In this document: one piece after another, positions 12,301-23,249 of the stretch | Layout: the number at the start of each line of letters is the position of its first letter | Numbering within the stretch: position 1 is the first letter of the stretch | DNA from: Branchiostoma floridae | Lineage: Eukaryota > Chordata > Leptocardii > Amphioxiformes > Branchiostomatidae | NCBI RefSeq assembly: GCF_000003815.2 | Contig: NC_049986.1 | Span: forward strand, 3,302,679-3,366,678 | Direction of reading: 5' to 3' | Length of the DNA stretch: 64,000 bases | The notes under the pieces: model-generated | What the model saw: only the letters and a program-made list of their open reading frames with translations | What the model was told of the DNA's origin: nothing | Databases searched by the model: none | Translations under genes and position numbers: made by a program

Positions 12301-13490
12301 AAGAGTTGAATCATTAGTCAATAATATCCTGCTTTCGCCACTATAGTTCATTTGTCTGTACTACAGATGTTCACTATCAAATTGGGGTCCTTGACCTCGA
12401 ACAGTAGATTTGGTCTTCTGTTGGAGGTCACTGACCCAAGACTACGAAATTGACTATAATTGCACTCGACTACCAGGGGTAGTCTACTACCTGTAACGCT
12501 GCAGTAGCTGTAAAAACCACAAGGGGGATCAAATCGACAGTTTCATTAGATCGTTAAGTCTCCGAATAAAGAGTTTTTTTAAATAACTGTTGTTGTACTT
12601 CCACCGACATTTCGGTAATCTATGTACAAACGTGACTGTGTAAATACTTTACATTTGGGACCGAATCTATAAGCAGCGACACATATGGCTGCAGTAAAAT
12701 GTGAATGTGCACCCCATACAACTACCGGTTTCAGTTATAAGTTGTTAACGGTGGTCATAGTGATGCAGTTATAAGTGAGCTAAAACACACCAACTCTGCA
12801 GCCACATACGTATACTCAGACTCCGTTGAACCATGTCCCCTAAACGCATAATGGAATGTGCCAAACTCGCGAAATGGAGTCAACGACCTGGCCGATTTGG
12901 CCACCAATGAGGTAGCAGAACACCGTTTTTCACCTATGGGGATTTACTTTGGTATGGACCGAAAGATGACACCCAGCTAAAAATAGCCTCCACCAAACTA
13001 ACTAGTTACAGGGTACGGATCATTGTGAACTCCTGCCCTTATTTCGCCCTGCTGCCCGGGTCAATGAACTCTTGAGCTCTTTTCCTCCCTAATAGCCAGC
13101 AAAGTTTAAGGATAGGTGGCAAATTTATGAGTTGATCAAAACTATGTATTCTAACCCTTAGACGTGCGTCAAAACCTCCAAGGGTCTCACTCCATTATTC
13201 AATAGACAATACGTACTTCTCGACTCCAATGTGAATGATGCTGCAGTACTGCAACCGATTAATAGGTGTCGCTTATGATCCATGTAAAGGCTATGGTTAC
13301 ATCTTGATAAGGAACGCTCCCGGTTTCAGCCATATGGGCACCACACGCCGGTTACGAGGGGTCGGGCACGACAGACCGACTGTATAATTATCCTCGGGTG
13401 GCGGCTTGTTTGGGACTGCAGGCTCCGATTTCCTTTCAAACTTTGACGAGAATAACTCCAAAAGACGTTGACAGATCGTCATGATTTTTA
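12301..13490. other. intergenic with fragments of dispersed repeats
   Basis: No gene is seen. The segment 12965-13115 (GATGACACCCAGCTAAAA, then TGCTGCCCGGGTCAA) matches 44820-44955 in reverse complement and 59520-59700 directly. The segment 13225-13290 matches the repeat around 8340-8420 and 38040-38100. Confidence 0.65.
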
Positions 13491-14040
13491 GTATGCTGAT
13501 AGCCTAAGTGATTAAATACATAATTCAATACTAATTATGCAAGACAACAGCTAATTTGCATCATTAATGAGGAAAGTTTATAAATCCACTGCATTCCATG
13601 ATAGGACTTTCAAACTTGCCACATATATAGATGAGAAAGAGACCAATGTAAATACATATTAATTATGTAAATGACTACCTCATTTGCATAATTAATGGGA
13701 AAATATGAATGTGTTGACAGATCATTATGATTTTTGGTACGTAGATAGCCTAAGTAAAGACTTACTTAATAAGATGCTAAATATGCAAATAAACAACTAA
13801 TTTGCATAATAAATTAGGTGAGTTTATACGTCTACTGCATTCCATGACATGACTTTTTAAGTTGTCACATGTGTAACTGAGAAAGAGGGCAGAGAGTAAG
13901 AGGTATGTGTCTGGGTCCCCTAGCAGCTTTTTTTGAACTACGGGAGCCGCTTGAGTTTCAGACTTTGAAAGAGAATAAGTCAAGAAGGAATGAACGGATC
14001 ATCATGACTTTTGGTATGCTGATATGAGGATATTCCTTCA
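13490..14040. repeat. AT-rich interspersed repeat with internal duplication
   Basis: Two diverged tandem copies carry TTTGCATAATTAATG-like motifs and a CATGATAGGACTTTCAAACTTG-like phrase. Related sequence is found at 20860-21290, 24040-24480, 49690-50130 and, weakly, 52740-53140. It is non-coding. Confidence 0.7.
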
Positions 14041-14218
14041 GCTACAAGACAGACCTGTTCCGACCCTTCAACATATCCAATGTTAAAAAAAATTAGAGGA
14101 ACGTCATTTTCATGTGAAAAATGATGCACAAAACGGGCATATTTCATACTTTAGGAAAAAACACATGAAGAAGATTTTTCCGGCAAACACGACTGCTACT
14201 GATACGCCATGTTAGCAT

Positions 14219-15140
14219 TTAACCCTATCTAGACCGGGCTTTTTTGGGATACCTGGGACGGGGGGGGGGGTCTCTTTTGACACCCCCTTCGTAATTTCGA
14301 AACCACTTGGGTAACGATCACCAAATTTGTAGGGGATGATGTACTAGTAAAGTTTTATATTATCTGTAAGTTTGGTATCGTTATGACGTGATATGACGTA
14401 ATTATGACGTCATAATGTCATATTTTAGGCTAAAATCGTCTAAATATGAAATTTCCGCTATACTTAAAGGTATTAAAGAAAACGATGACTAAAAAGGTTA
14501 TCTTATTGGTGTCTAAGTCTGCCAAGTCTTTTGTTGCCAATGACGACGACACTGACGCGAATATGACGTCAGGAAATGACGTCATTTGTCCGCCATCTTG
14601 GATCAACAAGCTTGAATTTTCTAAAATACGATTGTATCCACATATAACCCCAAAACCAAATAGAAGTGGACTAAAAAGATTCAAATGATTGTGTTTTGTA
14701 AGAAAATAAAGATTTTGACGGAATTTGAGTAAAAATAACATGTATTTATCGTTGAAAATGGCATTATCCCCCATCTTGGATTTTGACCAATGACGTCATC
14801 AAATTAGCATAAATTATGAATGATTAATTAGACATGTAACTTAAAATGACACATGATCTTAATGATATAGATAAACAAGTTTGGTCTAGCAATAAAACTA
14901 TGAAATCCCATAATTCAAACTGAAATTAGTAAATTTGATAAAATATGCCTGTCAGAAACCCGTTGCCATGGCAACAAGAAGAATCACAAACTAATTTTGT
15001 TTTTGCAGAATTGTTGCTAACAATATTTTAGGAAAAGTCACCAAGTTTCGTAGTCCTAGCACACGTCGTTCGGCAGTTATACGACGTCAAAGGTGGCGCA
15101 GGCACTTTTACCCCCCCCCCCCCCGTCTAGATAGGGTTAA
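14219..15140. mobile_element. piggyBac-like TIR element (MITE), second copy
   Basis: TTAA flanks lie at 14219-14222 and 15137-15140. Inverted ends are CCCTATCTAGACCGGG and CCCGTCTAGATAGGG. The interior shares the GTTGCCATGGCAAC core and ATATTTTAGGAAAA-type sequence with 1181-2511, in opposite orientation. There are G or C homopolymers just inside each end and no transposase frame. Confidence 0.85.
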
Positions 15141-16470
15141 TGTCATTTCGAAGTAAATAATGAGAAATGTAAACTCAAACATAGACTCTTGTAAGCCTTT
15201 CGTCACTTATTTATAGCGCACTACCCCAGACTTGGAAAACTACTTTTTCAGTGTTGTCACTGTATATTCTTAACAAGCTGCCAAGCCCGGATATATCTGG
15301 CACACATATACATGTCCTGTGTGCCATGCCCGGATATATCCGGGATAGCGTATTCCTCCGAAGTAGCAGCTTTACGCGCGTGTAGTGCGTGTAGTACCCC
15401 GGAAGTTAGGGACTCCGGCCATGTATTCTTATGTATATAAACATGAAATTTGGACCTGTATCCGATGATTTTCATTAACACTATTCGAACCTAATCCCCA
15501 AGCAGATCTATTATGGGCAAAGAGAGTATCCAAAGACCAAACAGTGTGCAACATGTCTCGTTAACATGTCAAATATTTATTTTGTTACTGCATTATATAA
15601 GCACCAACAGACTACTCTCCAAGCAGAGGGTGGTGGGGAAAATCGTGATCTTTGTCTTTCATCTTTTTTATTCGACCGGCCTTCCCGAAATGACTCGAAA
15701 CATGCTGATCTTTAGGTATATTTGTTTATTCATTTTTCCGTTTTACTACGATGACCTAATTTAGCAATGATGATGAATGAAATAAACAATTATAGTAATG
15801 ATAGCATTATGTCTATTTTCTAACCATTTGCAATACAGTCAGTTATGAATTACACGGAACCGACAGTATCTCTAGCATTTTTTAGAAGAAATGGCACTCT
15901 GAGAAATGTATTACTTGTCCAAGTGTTAATGTGATTTAGAAAAGCATTAAAGTTTCCTTTAGAGTCACAGAGGACTGTGAATCTATTTAGTTTAACTTTT
16001 GTTTTGTTTTGTTTTGCTTGGTTTACGAATTTAATCCCCCCATTGCTTATAGCAAGGACTTGTAGCATTGCTTGGTGATACATGTACACGTGTGCTCGCG
16101 TGTGTTAATTGCACGCAACTGCCAGGGGCACATACATTAATGTAGGTGTTCCATTTCCACACCTGAGGTAATTATTGTCTGGCAAATATATAAGGTTACT
16201 TGATTTGTCTAGCAGTTTGTATTCATATCCGAAGTTGACTTTTGATTGATGTTTGATTCATCGTACTTGTATTACAATTCAATCTGTCTGAATAACTGTA
16301 ATCAGTAATGGATGTTATAGATAGACTTTTGACTGACATTTACAATATGCTTGTCTTTGTATCGTTGATTTCGTACATGTGACGACTATAGCAATAACTG
16401 AAATACTTAACATGATCAATTAGTTTCTAGTTCAGTATGTCTTTGACATAATAGTAGCCTGTTGGATGAC
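15141..16470. other. intergenic, one perfect palindrome
   Basis: No gene is seen. The palindrome CCCGGATATATCCGGG is at 15329-15344, and a related CCGGATATATCTGG lies at about 15287. The significance is unknown. Confidence 0.5.
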
Positions 16471-16479
16471 AAATTGTCT

Positions 16480-16775
16480 TAGGGAATAATAGGACAAGGG
16501 GAAGCGGGAAACGCCCGAATTCCACTCTACTTGCAAAGTCAATCACTGGCGTTCCTTCGAAGTCCTAAGATATACTTACAGACATGTATATATAAACAGA
16601 CTCTATCGAGCATTTGTCGTTCAATTTGTTACTACACCAGACTTCAGATCCATACAATAATATTGGCAAGACACATGTGTCAAACAGTTTATAATGTGGA
16701 GATACAGAAGATCTCACTAAACAATGCTCTTAGGGCCTTCTTATGTAGATTCTTTATGGCAGTTATAAATGTACA
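16480..16775 (-). mobile_element. LINE reverse-transcriptase C-terminal fragment
   Basis: In shifted minus-strand frames one reads KLFDTCVLPILLYGSEVW, then VCKYILGLRRNASD, then FASRVEFGRFPLPL. These are the conserved blocks that follow the catalytic core in non-LTR retrotransposon polymerases. Frames are broken by stops and shifts, and neither the catalytic core nor a 3' tail is present. It belongs to the same general type as the fragment at 26228-27285. Confidence 0.8.
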
Positions 16776-16779
16776 TCTT

Positions 16780-19320
16780 GCTGTAAAAATTATTCCAAGG
16801 TATCAGTATGTAGGGATTATTATTATCTGGGGATAGTGGGAAAACAAAGCTCTGGTCAGGTCGGGTTTGATATTGTGGCAACTAGCGGCTTGGCAAGGTA
16901 CTGCCGTTGAAGTTTCGATCTTTTAATTCTCATATTAATGATACTAATGTAGACAGGCACGTGATTTTTAAATCATAAATAGCTCTGTGCGGAAGCCAAT
17001 GACGCTCTAGCGACATCTCTGGAACTACAGGAGCTGATTAATTACCATCTTGCACAAAAGAGGAGCCAGTTAAGTGGGAAGTCCGACGATAACTTTTATT
17101 ACAGTTTAATACACGTGGGCCAACTGGGTAAGTGATACCAGTTTACCACATTAGTGTCACTTTTACTACACTCAAATTTGTGTTACGGTGTTTATGGTGT
17201 CTACTTTGAAAATTGCATCTTTCCCCCCACCTTTATCCTATCATTTTGCCGCCTGCAGATGATGTCATCAAGGAGGTTTGAAAAAAACATGTCATCCATA
17301 AAATTACGTGTTGCCTATGCGGCAGTTCGGTCCTTAGTGATATAATGGATGCTTTTGCCTAATAAATGATGTATTCTATTCAACATACAATAATCATAAC
17401 TCCTAGACATCATATTTAATACCGGACAACCATCATACTATGTGCGAAGGAAATGCATATCAAGTCATACATAGTCCTTTGATATGAGATGATAAGATAA
17501 ACATTTAGCAAATGAAATCAGACATAATTTACAATTTTCATGGTAACAATAAAATCAATGTCTAGAGCTTTAAATTAATTCAACATCATAATGTCACTGA
17601 ATGTTATGTATACAGCTGCAAAACACATCAAGTTAAGTCAAATAATCGTAATATGTGCAACGTGCTAGTTACATTCCTTCCCCTACAGCAGAGATGAATC
17701 TGTGTGGTAGAATCTCGCCTCTGCTTCTTTTGGGTGGCCAGATTCAGTACTGAGTACTACTGACCGATTTGTCTATAAATATTAATTACCTTCTCCATAT
17801 TTGGGCACGAGCGAATCAGCACAAAGCACCGAGATTTCGAATGTCCAATATGCCAGCCATGCGTGCTGACGAAATAGTTGTTGTCGCAGCAAGAAGATGA
17901 TGTTTTTTACGTGTTTTTGGGTAGTATTCGTCGAGGCAGCGATCGGCCACTACTCACAGATACTCAAAAAATTGGTTCCTCATTGTCAGGTTTGACGCAT
18001 GCAGAAATGGACTGAAGAACCGCCCCGGCGAGGTAAAAGTTATGACAATAGCATCGATATCGATTATGTATATTAATGACTTACTTATTTGGAACAAGAT
18101 TTCTTTTTGGAAAACTCAAATGTGTCTTCTCTGACAAATGGTTGTTGGCTAACAACTGGTTTGTGGTGACGCCCAAAGTAACCAAAAAGCTTACGAAACC
18201 ATTTTTGGACCCCTCCACCTATATCTCCCGAGAAAGCGTTTGATCGCACATGTCATCTAGGGCTTGTCTCGGAGATCTGGAGCCGCATAGTTCCAGTACT
18301 AGTAAAATTCGTATTCAGCCTAACATACCATGTCCGAAATATGTCGGTAGCTGGAGGAGTGAGTTCAACCTACTTCACATATTTATTACATGTTGTTATA
18401 AAAGCCTCTGCTGAGGCATTCCCGACATGGACTGTGTTCCGATAAGACGAGTCTACTTCTGTAATCAAGAATCTTGGAATTAAGTTCTTCATAGTAAACG
18501 TTCGCCAAGTCATAAACTGTTTCTTTATAAGCGAATCTTAATAGACATCCTTCCATAGATGACAGTATGACCTTATACTCATGTTAGATTAAGTTATCAA
18601 GTGACTGACGACAGGTGCTAAGTTAGGTGCTAAGTTAGATACAGTACTTGGAAACCCCGTTCACATCCAGGTCGACTGAAGCATGAAGTTACTGTTTATC
18701 TTAGAGAGTCTTGATGAATATCTTGCCGTTGAAAGACCAGGCTAGGCTGACTAAGTCCATCTTCAGAAATGATCGGGTCGGGATCTACATTGTAGCAAAA
18801 GGAACAACCAAATTACTCAAATATAAAAAAAGTTATGAAATAAAGAATTAAGAAATAAAAACAATTTACACATATTTGAAACACGGCGGTCGGTTGCTAG
18901 GGTATTCTTTCCCGTTGCTATGCGAGTTCGACAGAGTATTGGGTTACAAGAGGCCTACTATTTGCTAACCGTATAATATTTGAAAATAAAGAAAATGTTA
19001 CGACAAGGAAAATGTATTCAAAATAAGATTAAATTCCCAATTTTAGATAGTTTGAATCTTCCCGTTTGAATTGAGATAGCTGTTTTATTTCGATTTTGCT
19101 TCCAAAGACGATTATTTTCTGTTTCAAGGAAGGCCTTCAATTTGACCATACTCTTGATAAGATGGGCCGCAAGTGCCATGGAAAATTCTCGATTTTTGTA
19201 TTTTTCGTCATCTGAGAGGCAAATAAAACCTTTTGTTTTTGGGATTTTTTAACTTTTAATTTTAAGCAAAGTTACAGTCAAAAATATGCATAAAAATGGC
19301 ATTTTTCGCACTTAATTGTC
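16780..19320. other. no gene seen
   Basis: I find no exon, RNA gene or clear mobile element in this 2.5 kb. Short open frames exist but show no recognisable domain or splice context. Confidence 0.5.
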
Positions 19321-19326
19321 AATAAT

Positions 19327-19587
19327 TCAAAATCGAAGGCATTTTTTAAAAATCCCAAAAACAAAAATCTCGGGAAAACCGTTGCGGTCATTTTGAGCCG
19401 TCAATGAGTTAAGTTGGACTCTTCTTGGTGGAGATCTTAAACGATGTTTGCACGAATGCCATGCCGCACGGAGAGCGGGATGGTGTAATTGATACCGGTG
19501 TAAACAACACTTATGATATTCAAGGTCACCAACAAAAACGCCGGTAGCTTCGTTACATATTACAGATCTGCCACAAAGCGAAAGCAT
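19327..19587 (-). other. conserved repeated reading frame of unknown family
   Basis: The minus-strand frame contains CNEATGVFVGDLEYHKCCLH. It is similar at DNA and protein level to the plus-strand frame at about 53497-53600 (CNKAAGVIIGDLEYYNTCLR, then RYQL). Shared Cys and His suggest a small metal-binding segment. I do not recognise the family. A transposon-encoded protein remnant is most likely because it occurs twice in non-genic DNA. Confidence 0.45.
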
Positions 19588-19635
19588 GGATGTAGTGTCC
19601 AGAAAATTGTTTATATTGAGTAAAAACTATTTTTT

Positions 19636-19663
19636 ACCTTGCCGGGCCTTAGCCCGGCAAGGT
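19636..19663. repeat. perfect 12-bp hairpin
   Basis: ACCTTGCCGGGC, a CTTA loop, then GCCCGGCAAGGT form a perfect stem. The half-site CCCGGCAAGGTAC recurs near 20387, and a triplicated GGTTCAATCAAT-like motif follows at 19683-19716. It could be the end of a small inverted-repeat element. Confidence 0.6.
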
Positions 19664-19789
19664 AATGAGGCCCGATCTTTACATGGTTCAATCAATGGTT
19701 CAATCAATGGTTCAATGTTAACCCAGCCCTTCCAAAGGCCCTTCAAAAGGCCCTTTTCTCTTTGCCCAATTTTATGGCTTAGTTAGACA

Positions 19790-20860
19790 AGGGTACATTG
19801 CAGGCCAGTATTAAAACTGTATTTTACACGTATGTGGTCCAGCGTAAATAAATCTACGCTTTAACCCATGTTTATCATAAAGATATATCAAAAATTGCAT
19901 CAGAAGGAATTTATTTTGTAATAAAGAATAATGCATACTCATTGTGGGTCAAAAAGTTTTACAATACCGGTTTATTGTGCCAATAATTTATCTGACATAG
20001 ATTATGTTAATGAGGTAAATTTCCCTACACTTGGGGATTTTTGCTGCATTTCATACTACAGGTGCTAGGTGTCGCTTTGTACATTGCAACAACATGAAAC
20101 AAAAAAATAGCCGCAAACTTCGGGACTAGTCGCCAGGTAAGTACATTTTAAAGACATTTGTGACTATGAATGTCCTTGATAGAGTTTGTATTGTGTGAAA
20201 AAAAAGTTTGAGACTGGATTGGCAGCTGGAGAAGTCACTAAAGCTTTCCCGTACAAGAATTGGGGTGGGAGGGGGGCGACATGTGGAACTCTGTGGTTGT
20301 CTCTGATTATTTTGATGTGATCCTCATGTTAACTGATGAACACTGGTGAAGCGCCGAGGTACCTTTTCCTGACGAAATCCCTACTACCCGGCAAGGTACA
20401 GCTTTTTTTAAAGCACTTGTTTCGCCTGATTCAAGTTAGTTGGGCGGAAAAGGCCATAAAGCACGGTTTTACCTGCAATGACCGCAGATGACCTAAATAG
20501 AACACGGGTTCGGTTCGAATTACGTCAGATGGAACATCGTGGAATAAGGTTCGAATTCGGCCAGACATGGTAGGTTTTGAGCCCGTATTTGACCACCGTG
20601 AAATAAGTATGGAGCATCATTTCAGTAATCATAGTTGATGATACATTAAACTTAAATAAGACATTTTTGAAACATTTCAATTATGGATTCAATGTGAAAA
20701 AAACATTCCCAATAAAATCATATTATTGCATATGCTGAAATGTCAAGAAGCTGGGAGTCGTTTTTATACATTTGCTGTCGTCGTTTATACTCACTATTCT
20801 TAGGATACCGAACCGATTTCTTTAAATTTTAGATTAATGATTTTTGAGCGGTAGATAGCC
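19790..20860. other. no gene seen
   Basis: This is mostly AT-rich sequence. The part near 20460-20560 (ATGACCGCAGATGACC, then AGAACACGGGTTCGG) resembles the reverse complement of 53280-53380, so both may belong to the element carrying the unknown reading frame at 19.3 and 53.5 kb. Confidence 0.45.
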
Positions 20861-21290
20861 CTCAGAGCAGAGAGCTTTGGAACTGCATACGGCGGTTTCC
20901 TTTTAAACTTCGGACGAGAAAAACTGGAGAACGTGTAGACGTATCGTCATGATTTTTGGTATGCAGATAGGGTAAGTGAAGACCTGCGTAATGGATGCTA
21001 ATTTTGCAAATCGGCAGCTGATTTACATAATTAATGGGAAAGTGTATAAGTCTACCTCAGTCCATGATAGGACTTTCAAACTTGTGACATATGTGGCTGG
21101 AAAGGAGAGAAATATCGGTAGATATCAATTATACAAATGACGACCTTATTTGCATAATTAATGGAAAATTTGAATGCGTTGCCGGATCGTCATGATTTTT
21201 TTAAATGTGGATAGCCTAAGTGAAGATTTCATAATGAGATGCTAATTATGCAAAATAACTGCTAATTTACATGATCAATGACTAAAGATT
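20860..21290. repeat. AT-rich interspersed repeat
   Basis: This is the same family as 13490-14040. It shares CATGATAGGACTTTCAAACT, the ATTTGCATAATTAATG motif and the GTCATGATTTTTGGTATG phrase. Confidence 0.75.
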
Positions 21291-21370
21291 TGGTTAGTGG
21301 TAGATAGACCACTTAGCCTTGTTGATGGAACTGCAGGCATCCATTTGTTTTCAATCACTTGATGTGGAGG

Positions 21371-21830
21371 TCAAGGGTTATGCCATAGAAGTGAGGTGGC
21401 ATATGGATTTCCAGTGAGAGAGCCAAGGAAGTATATTTTGCTGTTGTGTTTGCCGTGACTGTTTATACCTACTGAGGCGTCATGGTCGCTTATCCCCGGA
21501 GAGACACTGACCTTCTCCACCAGGTCAGGATTAGACACCAAAGCCAAGTCCAGAATATTGTGGCCGCATGTCGGAGCCAATACCACCTGGGACAGGCTAC
21601 AGCTCTGTACTACCTCTAGGAGTTTCTCGTTCAGTCCCATTTCATATTTGGGCGTGGGATTAACTCTAGGCGCCTCGAGGGCCAGCAAATGTTCGGCATA
21701 TTGACGTCCCAGAATAGTGCAACATTTGGTGGGGACGGTATATCTACAATGCTGCTCAAGGATGTCTCACGTTCCTGCACAACAAGTCCAGAGGTTGGGG
21801 GCATATAAGCTGAGTCAACAAATAAGGGTC
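21371..21830 (-). mobile_element. LINE endonuclease-domain fragment
   Basis: Minus-strand frames read AYMPPTSG, WDVNMPNICWP, then after a shift LEAPRVNPTPKYEMGLNEKL, and finally ILDLALVSNPDLVEKV and PGISDHDASV. The D-x-N block, the ILDL...NPDLV block and the SDH block are the C-terminal hallmarks of the endonuclease of CR1/jockey-type retrotransposons. No reverse transcriptase follows, so this is a broken remnant. Confidence 0.8.
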
Positions 21831-22414
21831 TATATCATGCCTGATGTATCATAACCTATACAATCTCCGTATTTGAGTGATCATGGGCTATAGACATTCT
21901 GGAAATATTTCCGGCTTTTGTATAGACAGGGTCTGATCAAGGAGGTTCAACCTCCTTGGTCTGATCGATGAGTGCAACTCACTGTCGCAGATAACATCGG
22001 GTTTTCTGTAGCTACTAAGGCTCTAAACTGATCATTTTTGTCAACTCCCTTATACTCCTGCAGATCAAAGATAATATGTGAAGGTGCTGTAAAATACCCT
22101 TACCTTTGCCCAGGGATTGGGTAGTGCAGGGAGAGGATGTTTAGGTGGGGTTGAAGGATGGGATGCTGTCATTGAAAGTGTTGTTAACTGTAGACCAGGA
22201 TTCGCTGTGGGTGTTTGAACCTGTGGTGAAATTGGATGTCATGTGTGAACAGTTGTTATCAGCCTCATAATCTATATATATCTCCAGAGAGAGAACTATA
22301 GAAATATTCTTCCATATCATAGATCCATGAGGTAAAGTCAAACAAGGTGAAGCTAGAAGTGCCCGCGACATCTTTGACACGTCATAGAACTCCCAAACGG
22401 CTAGGACAACCAAT

Positions 22415-22680
22415 AGTGACTTTTTTCTAGAATATTGTTGGCAACAATTAAAACAAATAGATTAATTTTTTTAATTATTCGTGTTGCAATGGCAAAAGGT
22501 TTCTGAAAGGCATATTTTATGAAATCTGCTAAATTTGGTTAAACAATGAGATTAAAAAATTTCTTCCTAAACTTAACTTGTTTGATATATCTTTCATATG
22601 GAATGTGTCTAAAAGTGACTTTTATTATGCTAATGTGATGACATAATTGTTAAAAATCATTGGCCAACCATATCATCATG
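22415..22680. mobile_element. fragment of the piggyBac-like MITE family
   Basis: GAATATTGTTGGCAACAATT, the GTTGCAATGGCAA core and ATATATCTTTCATA parallel the interior of the element at 1181-2511. No terminal inverted repeats are visible, so it is truncated. Similar core pieces lie near 44625-44760 and 59700-59870. Confidence 0.65.
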
Positions 22681-23113
22681 GAACATATGAGCTTATTTTC
22701 ACGCGAATCTCATCACTAGTTTGCAGTTTCTTACAAAAAAGCACTCATGTAAACGTTTTCGATCCGTGTTCGTTAGATTTTAGGATTGCATGTTGAACAA
22801 GATCTAAAGATATTTTAGGTAATAGCTTGCACTGCATTGTAAGAAACACTTAGTTTGCTGTGTTACAACGTACGTACACACCCTATGGCACCATTTCCGT
22901 GTCAGAATTTCTGATCATGTACCGCGTAAACAAGCGCGGGCTGATATATCGATACTTTTGTTTCAACTCGTCGTTTGTTTCGTCGCCTGCAAGCATTACT
23001 ATAACACCAACAAGACACACTTATCAAGAAGATGAACAAGTCCAAATACTTTTGCGCTTATATTTACCTGTTATCCCATAATATATTTTGAAAATATCGA
23101 TAAAGCCGGCATT

Positions 23114-23119
23114 TTTATT
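23114..23119 (-). terminator. candidate AATAAA polyadenylation signal
   Basis: AATAAA on the minus strand lies about 130 bp past an in-frame stop (23250-23252) that would end the receptor gene if its fourth exon is terminal. It supports, but does not prove, that the gene ends here. Confidence 0.45.
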
Positions 23120-23249
23120 CTATTATATAAACCCTTCACTTTATGGAAATGATATTTCTAATTCTTTCCGATCTATGTATAAATAGACGTAAAATTGTCG
23201 AAAAGGTGGAGATGCACAGATGCCACATTGCCGGTCAAACGTGATACAT

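Noticed and set aside
22141-22413. Minus-strand frame with several N-glycosylation-like sites downstream of the receptor gene
   Set aside because: I considered it as a further receptor exon, but it lacks a phase-matched acceptor and any known extracellular domain.
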